Shown here: positions 54,485 to 63,470 of the stretch, piece by piece
How positions within the stretch are numbered: position 1 is the stretch's first letter
Layout of the letters: every line of letters begins with the position of its first letter
NCBI GenBank assembly: GCA_030835345.1
Contig: JAURPH010000008.1
Span: forward strand, 1 to 64,000
DNA length: 64,000 nt
Direction: 5' to 3'
Source of the DNA: Thermodesulfobacteriota bacterium
GTDB lineage: Bacteria > Desulfobacterota_D > UBA1144
Notes under the pieces: model-generated
What the model saw: the letters and a program-made list of their open reading frames with translations, nothing else
Databases searched by the model: none
What the model was told of the DNA's origin: nothing
Translations under genes and position numbers: made by a program

Positions 54485-55697
54485 ATTGATTAAATTTTTC
54501 TCCTCTTTCTATGTATGAAGTGTATGTGTCAAAGCTAGAACTGCCTGGACTGAAAACTATAGTATCAGTTTTTTTTACAATTTTTTTAAGTTGAATGATT
54601 GTGTCTTCCATATCTTTGCAAATTATACAATTTTTTGATGAAAAGAATTGTGCTAATAGAAACTTGTTTTCCCCAAATAAAAAAACTTTCCTAACTTTTT
54701 TTGCTAATATCTTTTTCACAGTTGTATAATCAAGATTTTTATCTTTACCCCCCATCAATAGATAGATCTTTGAATTAAAAGATTCTATGGCATTTATAGT
54801 GGCATCAGGTGATGTAGACTTTGAATCATTAAATATTTTTGGTTTACCAAGTATTTTCTCAAGTCTAAAGCTGGGTGGTTGAAATTGGTAAATTTTCTCT
54901 AGAATGTTTTTGTCAAGATTAACAAAAATATTGGCTATTTCTAAAGCAAATAATAGATTTTCAATATTATGGCTCCCTACTATTTTTAAATTCTTAATTA
55001 AAATTTTTAATCCATGTACCTCTATATAGTTTTTTTTTCTTGGTATTCTTAAAAATATTTTTCTAGGAATGGTTTTTAAACTATTTAGTTCAATGTTTTT
55101 TTTTAAAATTAAGAAATCATTCTTTTTCTGATTTTTAAATATATTAAATTTTGATTCATAGTATTCATTTAAATCCTTATGGTGATCAAGATGATTAGGA
55201 GATAGGTTGGTTATTACAGATACCCTTGGTGAGAATTCTTTGTCCATGAATTGTAGTTGAAAACTACTACATTCTAAAAGAAAAATATCATAATTTTCTT
55301 GCATTAATATTCCTTTAATAAAAGGTGTCCCAATGTTGCCACCAATAAATACTTTTAGCCCATAATTTTTTAAAATTTCATAAGTTAACAATGTAGTAGT
55401 GGTCTTTCCATTAGTACCAGTAATTGCAATAATTGGTTTTTTTGTAAATTTTGCAGCAAATTCTATTTCACTTATTACTTTTATTTTTTTCTTGAGAGCA
55501 ATTTGAATATTTAAATTAGTTTTTTTTATTCCCGGGCTTAAAACAACAGTTGATATATCTTTTAAGATTTTTTTAAAATCTATTTCCCTTTTCGTGTCGT
55601 CATATAATTCGTATGGTATTTTTTTGTGGCTACAAAAATTCTTCACTGCTTTACCAGTGACACCCATTCCATAAATTAAAATCTTTTCTTTAATCAT
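54462..55697 (-). CDS. murD: UDP-N-acetylmuramoyl-alanine--D-glutamate ligase
   Basis: A 411-residue MurD. The N-terminal ILIYGMGVTGKAVKNF, the ATP loop AITGTNGKTTTTLLTYEIL, and FNDSKSTSPDATINAIESF are diagnostic. I start it at 55697, where ATG overlaps the mraY stop (TAATG); the ORF-track start at 55754 lies within mraY and adds residues that do not fit the family. It adds D-Glu to UDP-MurNAc-L-Ala. Confidence 0.95.
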   Translation of the reverse strand: MIKEKILIYGMGVTGKAVKNFCSHKKIPYELYDDTKREIDFKKILKDISTVVLSPGIKKTNLNIQIALKKKIKVISEIEFAAKFTKKPIIAITGTNGKTTTTLLTYEILKNYGLKVFIGGNIGTPFIKGILMQENYDIFLLECSSFQLQFMDKEFSPRVSVITNLSPNHLDHHKDLNEYYESKFNIFKNQKKNDFLILKKNIELNSLKTIPRKIFLRIPRKKNYIEVHGLKILIKNLKIVGSHNIENLLFALEIANIFVNLDKNILEKIYQFQPPSFRLEKILGKPKIFNDSKSTSPDATINAIESFNSKIYLLMGGKDKNLDYTTVKKILAKKVRKVFLFGENKFLLAQFFSSKNCIICKDMEDTIIQLKKIVKKTDTIVFSPGSSSFDTYTSYIERGEKFNQYVNKFFK

Positions 55698-56791
55698 TAT
55701 CTTATTTTTAATGTTGCTATTGCTATTAATGAGAAAATTATTCCTATAATCCAAAATCTAATAACTATTTTTGACTCTTTAATCCCTAATTTTTCAAAAT
55801 GGTGATGTATTGGCGCAATTAAAAATATTCTTCTGTTAAACATTCTAAATGAAAAGATTTGAATAATTACTGATATTGCTTCTATTACAAAGACTCCACC
55901 TATTATAAGTAATAGAAATTCTTGTTTAATCAAGATAGCTACTAATCCCAAGGTTGCACCCATTGGTATCGAGCCGGTATCTCCCATAAAGATTTGAGCT
56001 GGATTTGAGTTATACCAGAGAAAGCCTAGAAGACTTCCTATGAGTGCTGCAATGAAAACAACTATCTCTCCGACATTAGAAATAAATGGCAGATATAAAT
56101 AAGATGAATAAACACTGTTTCCAGCAATATATGTAAATATTGTAATAGAAGAAAAGGATATTATTAGGCTTCCTGTAGCCAATCCATCAAGTCCATCAGT
56201 GAAATTTACAGAATTAGATGATCCTAATATTATGAATATCATTAGAACAAAATATATAGAGCCAAGATTGAATATGTTTTTTGTAAATGGAAGGATTATG
56301 TTATTAATATTTTTGGTTTCTTTCTGATAAATAAAGGAATCAGATTGCTCAATTATTAGCCAACTAATTAGAATTGTTACTAATATTTGAATTAAAAATT
56401 TTAATTGTATTTTTAAACCAGTTCCTTTTCTTAGCTTTATAAAGTCATCAATAAATCCGGTTATGGCAAATAATGTATATGTGCAAATTAGGATTTGAAT
56501 CTTTGAATTAGATAAATCACTGAATAGTAAAGTTGAAATTAAAATTGAAACCCCAATTAACAAGCCACCCATATTGGGAGTTCCTGTCTTTTTTTTATGG
56601 TTTTCGTCTAAGTATTTATTTATGGTTTCACCTGAATTTTTATTTATTAGGAAGTTTATGAATTTCTTCCCAAGTAAAACAACAAATAAAAAGCTTATAA
56701 TTCCAGCTAAAATTGATCTAAAAGTTATATATTGAAAGAGATTTAATAAGGGAATTGAATCTATAAAATTTAAATATAAATAGTGAAACAT
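55697..56791 (-). CDS. mraY: Phospho-N-acetylmuramoyl-pentapeptide transferase
   Basis: A 364-residue polytopic enzyme with about ten membrane segments. KKTGTPNMGGLLI, the catalytic NFTDGLDGLATG, FMGDTGSIPMGATLG and PIHHHFEKLG are all present. It makes lipid I from undecaprenyl phosphate and UDP-MurNAc-pentapeptide. The start shares one base with the murF stop. Confidence 0.97.
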   Translation of the reverse strand: MFHYLYLNFIDSIPLLNLFQYITFRSILAGIISFLFVVLLGKKFINFLINKNSGETINKYLDENHKKKTGTPNMGGLLIGVSILISTLLFSDLSNSKIQILICTYTLFAITGFIDDFIKLRKGTGLKIQLKFLIQILVTILISWLIIEQSDSFIYQKETKNINNIILPFTKNIFNLGSIYFVLMIFIILGSSNSVNFTDGLDGLATGSLIISFSSITIFTYIAGNSVYSSYLYLPFISNVGEIVVFIAALIGSLLGFLWYNSNPAQIFMGDTGSIPMGATLGLVAILIKQEFLLLIIGGVFVIEAISVIIQIFSFRMFNRRIFLIAPIHHHFEKLGIKESKIVIRFWIIGIIFSLIAIATLKIR

Positions 56792-58143
56792 TAAATTTCT
56801 AAAAACTCCAAAATTTTCTCCATTTTTGATCCACGAGAACCTTTGATAAGAATAACAGTATTATCAATTTTCTTTAAATCCAAAAAATTTGATATATCAC
56901 TATGGTTTGCAAGTATAGTTGCAGGGATTTTTTGATTAATGCCCCTTAAGTAACTATTACAATTTGTACCATAAATATATGCTTGATTGAATTTTTCAGA
57001 ACAAAGTAGTTCTCCAATTTTTTGATGTTCATTTTTTTCAATATCACCTAGTTCAAGCATGTCTCCCAGAATTGCAATTTTATTAAGTTTGGGAAAAATT
57101 GCATTTGTCATCTCGATAGCAGTCTTCATTGAATTAGGATTTGCATTATATGAATCATTGATAATAAAATTGCTACCAGTTTGTTTAATATTGAAACGAT
57201 TAGAGATTCCATTATATTCTTCTAGCCCTTTCTTTATAAGCTCTGGTTTAATATTTAATGTTTTTGCAGATGCTATTACTGCTAATGAATTATAAATATT
57301 ATTAATACCAGGTGCTTTTATTTTTATCTTGATTTTTTCTTTATTTATCGTGATTGAGAATTCATTATAAGAGTCTGATATTTCTTCACCTTTGGTATCA
57401 GAATCTGTGATAATAGAGAATGACATTTTTTTAAATTTTAAATTATTACATTTTTCTGCTAATAATTTATTATCAGCATTAAATATAAGAAAATTCTGAG
57501 GACCAAAAAATTTTGTTATATTAAATTTTTCTTTAAGAATTTCACTTTCATTTTTTAAATATAAGGTGTGCCCTTTTCCAATGTTTGTAATGACTGATAG
57601 GTTAGGTCTTGCTATATTTGATAAAGCTTCAATTTCTCCGGGACTATTTGTACCCATTTCTAATATTAATACCTCAACACTTTCATTTAAATCCAATATG
57701 GTCAGAGGTAAGCCAATATTATTATTATTATTTCCTTGAGTTTTATGAACAATGAATTTTTGCCCAAGAACACTTGCCATAATTTCCTTCGTTGATGTTT
57801 TACCATTTGTTCCTGTTATTCCTATTTTAAATATTCTGTCTTCTTGTTGGAGGATAAATGCAGAAAATTTTTGAATGAAATCCAATGTTGATTTTACATG
57901 GATTGAGTTTGGGTTGATTTCCTCTGATATACAAAAAGCGGCCCCTTCTTGAAATGCTTTTTGAACAAAGGTGTTTCCATTAAAGTTTTCCCCACTTAAG
58001 GCTATGAATATATCGTTTTTTTTTAATTTTCTAGTATCAGTACATATTTCTCCAAGTTTTTCATAGTTTATATTTATTTTATTAGACAATATTCCATTAT
58101 ATTGATTTAAGAATTTGGATAAATATTTCTTATAAAGCTTCAT
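56791..58143 (-). CDS. murF: UDP-MurNAc-tripeptide--D-alanyl-D-alanine ligase
   Basis: A 450-residue Mur ligase. ATP loop KIGITGTNGKTSTKEIMASVL, EMGTNSPGEIEALSNIARPN and NDSYNANPNSMKTAIEM point to MurF. It attaches the D-Ala-D-Ala dipeptide, so a Ddl ligase must be encoded elsewhere in the genome. Overlaps murE by 14 nt. Confidence 0.96.
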   Translation of the reverse strand: MKLYKKYLSKFLNQYNGILSNKININYEKLGEICTDTRKLKKNDIFIALSGENFNGNTFVQKAFQEGAAFCISEEINPNSIHVKSTLDFIQKFSAFILQQEDRIFKIGITGTNGKTSTKEIMASVLGQKFIVHKTQGNNNNNIGLPLTILDLNESVEVLILEMGTNSPGEIEALSNIARPNLSVITNIGKGHTLYLKNESEILKEKFNITKFFGPQNFLIFNADNKLLAEKCNNLKFKKMSFSIITDSDTKGEEISDSYNEFSITINKEKIKIKIKAPGINNIYNSLAVIASAKTLNIKPELIKKGLEEYNGISNRFNIKQTGSNFIINDSYNANPNSMKTAIEMTNAIFPKLNKIAILGDMLELGDIEKNEHQKIGELLCSEKFNQAYIYGTNCNSYLRGINQKIPATILANHSDISNFLDLKKIDNTVILIKGSRGSKMEKILEFLEI

Positions 58144-59587
58144 CTCTCAAAATTTGTGAAACAACTTTATGGTCTGAATATGCTTCTCTTACTCCATTGA
58201 TCTCTTGATAATCTTCATGACCTTTACCAGCAATTAATACTATATCTTCTTTATTAGATGCGATAATAGCTCTATTTATTGCCTCTTTTCTATTTAAAAT
58301 AATCTTTATTTTATTGGAATTTTGAATCCCTTCTATTATATCATTAATAATCTTTTTGGGATTTTCTGTTCTAGGATTGTCATTGGTTAAATATATTTTA
58401 TCCGAATATTTGACAGCAATTCGTCCCATTTTAGCCCTTTTTTTGATATCCCTGTCACCTCCACAGCCAAAAATCGTGATAATTTTATTGTTAGGATATT
58501 CTATTTTTATTGATTTCAATGTTTTATTCAATGCATCGTGTGTATGAGCATAATCGATAAAAATAATTCTTTCTTTCTTCCCCACAGGTTCCAGTCTTCC
58601 TTTTGCACCTTTAAAAGAGGCAATTTTATTTATTATTAATTTAAGGGGCTTTTTCTTTACAATAGAAAATGCGAATGCTGCAAGTATATTCTCAAAATTA
58701 AAGTTCCCAAACATAGGCGTAGAAATTGTACAACTTTTTTTATTAAATATGATTTTTAATTCATATTTTTTTTTAACTTTATTAATTTTTTGGATATAAA
58801 AATCTGCTGATGAGTTTTTAATCGAATATGTGTAATATTTTATTGATTTTTTTCTTTCTTCAAGGATTTTTAATCCATATTTATCATCAATATTGATTAT
58901 TGCAAATTTATTTTTTTTTCTACTTTTATTTAAATATTGTGAAAATAATTTATTTTTAGCCTTAAAATAATTAGTCATATTTTTATGAAAATCGAAATGA
59001 TCTTGTGTCAAATTGGTAAAAATTGCTGATTCAAATTCAATTCCATGCACTCTCTCTTGGTCTAGGGCATGTGAAGAAGTTTCCATAAATAAGTTTTCAA
59101 TTTTTTTTTCTTTCATTTTTTTTAATATTTTATTTATTTCGTAACAATCAGGAGTCGTTAATTTAGCCTTTTCTTTTTGCTTTCCATATTGAATGTTAAT
59201 TGTTCCAATAACTCCAGACTTTTCTAGGCCCCAAATATGAGAAAGCAATGCAGCAATAGAGCTTTTACCATTAGTTCCGGTAATTCCACAGATACTAATT
59301 TTTTTTGATGGGTGTCCGAATATTCTTGAGCATTCTTCTGAGTAGAAACTTCTAACATTGTTTGAATAAATTTTAATTATTTTATCGTTTCCAATTTTTT
59401 TTAATGAGCCTTTCTTGCCACTTATTATTATTTTTGCCCCTTTTTTGATAGCTTCAGGTATATAGTCATTTCCATCTACATTACTTCCAGATATTGCAAA
59501 AAAAGCACCTCCATCTTGGATTTTTCTTGTTGAATTTGAAATTTGAGATATAGAATTATTTTTTAGAAATTTTGGATTTTTATACAT
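58130..59587 (-). CDS. murE: UDP-MurNAc-dipeptide--meso-diaminopimelate ligase
   Basis: A 485-residue MurE. The ATP loop CGITGTNGKSSIAALLSHIW, the carbamylated-Lys region METSSHALDQERV, YAHTHDALNKTL and the amino-acid specificity motif DNPRTENP are present; the Arg in DNPR marks meso-DAP rather than lysine addition. I start it at 59587 (MYKNPKFLKNN), one base after the ftsI stop; the track start at 59623 would overlap ftsI by 35 nt and cannot be fully excluded. Confidence 0.95.
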   Translation of the reverse strand: MYKNPKFLKNNSISQISNSTRKIQDGGAFFAISGSNVDGNDYIPEAIKKGAKIIISGKKGSLKKIGNDKIIKIYSNNVRSFYSEECSRIFGHPSKKISICGITGTNGKSSIAALLSHIWGLEKSGVIGTINIQYGKQKEKAKLTTPDCYEINKILKKMKEKKIENLFMETSSHALDQERVHGIEFESAIFTNLTQDHFDFHKNMTNYFKAKNKLFSQYLNKSRKKNKFAIINIDDKYGLKILEERKKSIKYYTYSIKNSSADFYIQKINKVKKKYELKIIFNKKSCTISTPMFGNFNFENILAAFAFSIVKKKPLKLIINKIASFKGAKGRLEPVGKKERIIFIDYAHTHDALNKTLKSIKIEYPNNKIITIFGCGGDRDIKKRAKMGRIAVKYSDKIYLTNDNPRTENPKKIINDIIEGIQNSNKIKIILNRKEAINRAIIASNKEDIVLIAGKGHEDYQEINGVREAYSDHKVVSQILRDEAL

Positions 59588-59588
59588 A

Positions 59589-61475
59589 TTAAATTCCAGG
59601 TTCAAGAAATACTTCAACTTCATCTAGGTGAGATATCTCTTCACCAGGCTCAGGAATTTGTCTTTTTACATAACCATTACCTTTTAAATTAATTTTAATT
59701 TTATTTTTCTTTGCAATGTTTATAACCTCTTTTTTACCTTTACCTAAAAAAGATGGAACATTTTTTTGAGAAGCTATTTCATTAAACCCATCCTCATCAA
59801 CTAATATTTTTTCCATTGTCCTTTTGAAGGTTGGAGCAGCCCATCTTCCTCCGTATGCGTTTGGACCTTTAGGATAATCTATTGTTATTACTGAAACTAA
59901 TTGTGGATTTTCTGTTGGTGCAAATCCAATAAACGAAACAATAAACCTTTTTTTATGATATTTCCCGTTTTCAGCAAATTGTGCTGTTCCAGTTTTTCCA
60001 GATACATCAATTCCTTTAACCTCGGCTCGATATGCTGATCCTGTTTCAACAACTTCCTTGAGCATTTTTCTAATCTTTTTTGTTGTTTGATATTTTAAAA
60101 CCCTTGTATCTTTTGCCAACTTATGATCATAAACAATCTTCCCATTTCTTTTTTCTATTCTTTTAATTATATATGGCTCAACAAATGTTCCACCATTTGC
60201 TATTATTGATAATGCTTGTGCTAATTGAATTGCAGATACAGACATCCCTTGTCCAAAACTTATATTCGCTAGTTTAATTCTGCTCCAATTATTTGGATCA
60301 GAAAGCAAACCATTTCCTTCTCCAGGCAAGCCAATATTTGTTCTCTTTCCAAAGCCAAATAACTTAAGATACTCATAATATTTTTCACCTGTTAATTTTT
60401 CAATAATTTTAGAAGCACCAATATTACTTGAATAACGAAGTATGTCTTCAGGATTTAGCTTCCCTTTTGGATTAACATCCTTTATTGTATGCCCTCCGAT
60501 TTTTCTTTTCCCATTTTCACAATCAATTATAGTTTCTTCATTAATTACCCCTTCATTTAATGCTGAAGCCACTAAAAAACTTTTCATAATCGATCCAGGC
60601 TCGAACATATTCCATATAGGTAAGTTTTTCTTCTCAATGCTTGAGTATTCAGAGTATTTATTAGGATTAAAAAATGGATAAGATGCCATAGCATATATTT
60701 CCCCGGTGTTTGGGTTCATTAATATTCCATAACCTCTTAAAGAACCAGACTCCTTAACAGTTTTTTCAATTTCTTCCTCTAATACGAATTGGTATTTACT
60801 ATTTATTGTAAGAGTAATATCAGAACCAGAACTAATTGAACTTGTTGAAGTGCTACCAGCAATAATTTTACCCATCCCATCTTTATAAACTTTTATCGTT
60901 TTCTTTGCCCCTAAAAGATGCTCATCGTACTTATATTCTATTCCTTCCATTCCAACCTGATCTATATTCGTATGCCCTAATATTTGACCAGCTAAGTGGT
61001 TAGATGGATATATTCTTTTGGGCTCCATTTGAATTCCAACATGTTTGAGATTCAGATTCTTTATTTTTTCTCCCTCTTCAGGGCTCGCCAATCTCTTTAC
61101 CCATACAAAATATTTTTTAGAATCTAGTTTCTTTTCAACTTGTTCTTTTGGAATCTTTAAAATTTTAGATAGTTGTTTTGTATATAGCTTTTTATTTTTT
61201 ATAGCCCTTGGATTTAAATAAATTGATGGATATTCAACACTTGTGGCAAGTATTTCTCCATTTGTATCTTTTATCGTTCCCCTGTCGCCGGTTAGTGTGA
61301 AAGGATTGCTAATAGCAGCAGAAAACTTTAATGGCTTTTCATTATCTATTATTTGTAAGAAGAATATTTTACTAACTATTAATAAGCTTACTATTAAAAA
61401 AATAAATCTTATTATCTTCACCCTTTTTATAAAACTATTTTCTTCTTTTTTGAGAGCAGCAATAATTTTACTCAT
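59589..61475 (-). CDS. ftsI: Septal transpeptidase FtsI (PBP2x/PBP3-like) with C-terminal PASTA domain
   Basis: A 628-residue class B penicillin-binding protein. One N-terminal membrane helix (FIFLIVSLLIVSKIFFLQII), the dimerisation domain, and the transpeptidase motifs SxxK (EPGSIMKS, near residue 290), SxN (RYSSNIGAS) and KTG (DVSGKTGTAQF) follow in order. The last 60 residues (NVPSFLGKGKKEVINIAKKN onward) form one PASTA domain, as in SpoVD and some deltaproteobacterial FtsI. I choose ATG 61475, overlapping the ftsL stop; a GTG lies at 61484. Confidence 0.95.
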   Translation of the reverse strand: MSKIIAALKKEENSFIKRVKIIRFIFLIVSLLIVSKIFFLQIIDNEKPLKFSAAISNPFTLTGDRGTIKDTNGEILATSVEYPSIYLNPRAIKNKKLYTKQLSKILKIPKEQVEKKLDSKKYFVWVKRLASPEEGEKIKNLNLKHVGIQMEPKRIYPSNHLAGQILGHTNIDQVGMEGIEYKYDEHLLGAKKTIKVYKDGMGKIIAGSTSTSSISSGSDITLTINSKYQFVLEEEIEKTVKESGSLRGYGILMNPNTGEIYAMASYPFFNPNKYSEYSSIEKKNLPIWNMFEPGSIMKSFLVASALNEGVINEETIIDCENGKRKIGGHTIKDVNPKGKLNPEDILRYSSNIGASKIIEKLTGEKYYEYLKLFGFGKRTNIGLPGEGNGLLSDPNNWSRIKLANISFGQGMSVSAIQLAQALSIIANGGTFVEPYIIKRIEKRNGKIVYDHKLAKDTRVLKYQTTKKIRKMLKEVVETGSAYRAEVKGIDVSGKTGTAQFAENGKYHKKRFIVSFIGFAPTENPQLVSVITIDYPKGPNAYGGRWAAPTFKRTMEKILVDEDGFNEIASQKNVPSFLGKGKKEVINIAKKNKIKINLKGNGYVKRQIPEPGEEISHLDEVEVFLEPGI

Positions 61476-61791
61476 ATTTAACACTCTTTATATCTTTCTT
61501 CTTAGGAAATATCATTCCATTAGATACAGCAATTTTTTTTATTCTATAATTAGATTTTAAAGCTGATATCTTGGTTCTTAAAAGTTTATTCTCCAACTTG
61601 GTTTTTTTAAGAATTTTACTGTTTTCTGCTAATGAATAACCCAATTTTGTTATATTAGCTTTTATTGAAATTATTGATAACAACAGTATTACTATTAAGA
61701 ATAGGAGGTAAGATTTTTTAAATAAATCTTTAGCGGCTTTAATCACTCTAGATTTTTCTCTGATTAAGCCAATTAATCCCGAATTAATCAT
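61468..61791 (-). CDS. ftsL: Cell division protein FtsL
   Basis: A 107-residue bitopic protein with a basic cytoplasmic N terminus, one membrane helix (SYLLFLIVILLLSIISI) and a leucine-spaced coiled coil (ENSKILKKTKLENKLLRTKI). Sequence conservation of FtsL is always low; position between rsmH and ftsI decides the call. It would recruit FtsB/FtsQ and activate FtsWI. ATGA overlap with rsmH. Confidence 0.85.
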   Translation of the reverse strand: MINSGLIGLIREKSRVIKAAKDLFKKSYLLFLIVILLLSIISIKANITKLGYSLAENSKILKKTKLENKLLRTKISALKSNYRIKKIAVSNGMIFPKKKDIKSVKYE

Positions 61792-62702
61792 ATTGCTTCC
61801 CCAACTCTTAATTTTGCACTTCTTGAACTTGGGTTTTGATTTATTTCAGATTCAGATGGAAGAATAGGTTTTTTTGTAATAATCTTCAATTCTGATTTTT
61901 TATTACAATCACAAAGCATTTGTGTTGATGGACAAATACAATCTTTTTCTGAAAGTTTCATGAAATTTTTAACAATTCGGTCTTCTAAAGAGTGAAACGA
62001 GATAACCATTAGCCTACCTTTAGGCTTTAACAGACTTAATGAGGTTTTAAGAAATTCTTTTAACGATTCTAGCTCATTATTGACTTCAATTCTCAAGGCC
62101 ATAAATGTTTTTGTTGATGAGTTTATTTTCGATTTTTTCGATGAGCATCTGTCAATAAGATCAGAGAGCTCTTTACAAGTATTTATCTTTTTTTTAGTTC
62201 TTTCTTTGCATATATAGCTTGCAATTTTGTAATGATTTCTTTCTTCACCAAAGTCTTTCAACATAGTAGATAGATTGTTCAAATTATAGTTATTAATTAT
62301 ATAATGAGCATCTAAAATTTGATTTTTATCCATTCTCATATCTAGTCTTTCATCACTTGTGAAGCTAAAGCCTCTTTTTTTGTTTAATAATTGATAAGTT
62401 GATATTCCAAGATCTGCTAGTATGTAATCAACTTTATCATCAATATAATTTTTTAGGTTTTTAAAATTGGTATGAAAATATTTTATATTTTTTCTAAATG
62501 AGGACAGTCTTTCCTTTGCAATTTCAATTGATTCCTTATCTTGATCAAAACATAAAAAATTAAATTTCCCTGAACTTGCTTCAGATATTGAAAAGGTATG
62601 TCCACCCATACCTAAAGTTGCATCTACAAATGTTTTGTTTTCTTCCGTATTTATAAAAGATATTATTTCATTTTTCATCACTGAATAATGACTATATTCC
62701 AT
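61788..62702 (-). CDS. rsmH: 16S rRNA (cytosine-1402 N4) methyltransferase RsmH
   Basis: A 304-residue MraW/RsmH. SAM-binding FVDATLGMGGHTFSI, DYILADLGISTYQL, GFSFTSDERLDMRMD, FMALRIEVNNELESL and the C-terminal SRSAKLRVGEAI are characteristic. It methylates C1402 in the ribosomal P site. Overlaps mraZ by 11 nt. Confidence 0.97.
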   Translation of the reverse strand: MEYSHYSVMKNEIISFINTEENKTFVDATLGMGGHTFSISEASSGKFNFLCFDQDKESIEIAKERLSSFRKNIKYFHTNFKNLKNYIDDKVDYILADLGISTYQLLNKKRGFSFTSDERLDMRMDKNQILDAHYIINNYNLNNLSTMLKDFGEERNHYKIASYICKERTKKKINTCKELSDLIDRCSSKKSKINSSTKTFMALRIEVNNELESLKEFLKTSLSLLKPKGRLMVISFHSLEDRIVKNFMKLSEKDCICPSTQMLCDCNKKSELKIITKKPILPSESEINQNPSSRSAKLRVGEAI

Positions 62703-63129
62703 CTAAAACATCCCTGCTTCTTTGAAAGTTTTTAAAACTATTCTTTGAATTTACATTCCATGATTTTTCCGACCAAATTTCAAATCGAGTTAAAAGACCA
62801 ACAAATATTAAATTTTTATTTAATCCAAGATCTTTTCTAAGAATTTGAGGAATGTTAATTCTACCCTCTGTGTCAATTTCACATTCATTTGCATTACCAA
62901 TTAAATGTCTTTCGAAATCAACTGTGTTTTTTTTAAACCTTGGAAGTTTTAAAATCCTCTTCTCTAATTTTTCCCATTCTGGTAAGGGATAGCATGATAA
63001 ACAGTTTTCAAAGAGAGTAATTATGACTTTTGATGTCTTGTATGCTCTTTTAAGGTTTTCTCTAAATTTTGAAGGAATACTAACCCTTCCAGTTTTAGAT
63101 ATGAGATGTACAAATTGTCCTCTGAACAA
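62692..63129 (-). CDS. mraZ: Transcriptional regulator MraZ
   Basis: A 145-residue MraZ with two SpoVT/AbrB-like half repeats: KTGRVSIPSKFREN near the N terminus and DTEGRINIPQILRKDLGL in the second half. It binds repeats in its own promoter and represses the dcw operon in other bacteria. The start must be the TTG at 63129, just before FRGQFVHLIS, with GGAG about 10 nt upstream. First gene of the cluster. Confidence 0.93.
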   Translation of the reverse strand: MFRGQFVHLISKTGRVSIPSKFRENLKRAYKTSKVIITLFENCLSCYPLPEWEKLEKRILKLPRFKKNTVDFERHLIGNANECEIDTEGRINIPQILRKDLGLNKNLIFVGLLTRFEIWSEKSWNVNSKNSFKNFQRSRDVLDGI

Positions 63130-63177
63130 AATAAAACTCCATTTATGCCAAAATATGACAAAACCTGCCTTATATAG

Positions 63178-63206
63178 ATTCTAAGAAAATTATTTAATAA
63201 AGTCAA
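63178..63206 (-). promoter_or_regulatory. Predicted dcw-cluster promoter upstream of mraZ
   Basis: On the minus strand TTGACT (63201-63206), a 17-nt spacer and TAGAAT (63178-63183). Initiation near 63171 leaves a leader of about 40 nt with GGAG. I could not make out a convincing set of TGGG-type MraZ boxes; TTGGCATAAATGGAG is the nearest, with 9-nt spacing. Confidence 0.65.
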
Positions 63207-63227
63207 TAAGATAAGATATTATTTTGT

Positions 63228-63470
63228 ATGCCAAACATCAAAATTAAATTAAAAGAAATATCTGATATCGTAAATTTTCAGTTTTATTATTCCCAATATC
63301 AACATATTGGCTGGCCAAGGTCTTCGAGAAAGGTCTCGACCATTATTACAATTTATACAACTAGTGACTTGATTGAAAAAAATTTAGGAATCTTAATGTT
63401 AATAAAAAAGTATTTAAATTTTGAGATTATGAGTACTACATTAAAATCTGTGAGTTCTATTCCTGATTAA
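63228..63470 (+). CDS. Small ORF of doubtful status, 80 residues
   Basis: This ORF fills the gap between mraZ and the metallo-hydrolase. It starts MPNIKIKLKEISDIVNFQF, has no recognisable domain and no clear ribosome site, and its end overlaps the convergent gene by 14 nt. Its centre (63310-63345) is richer in G and C and contains GGTCTTCGAGAAAGGTCTCGACC, which can fold into an imperfect hairpin. It may be a real small protein, or the region may encode an RNA or be remnant DNA. Confidence 0.3.
   Translation: MPNIKIKLKEISDIVNFQFYYSQYQHIGWPRSSRKVSTIITIYTTSDLIEKNLGILMLIKKYLNFEIMSTTLKSVSSIPD

Noticed and set aside
63129-63177. MraZ-binding TGGGN repeat array in the mraZ leader
   Set aside because: Only a loose pair (TTGGC, TGGAG) with 9-nt spacing is present, not the usual three or four boxes at 10-nt period.
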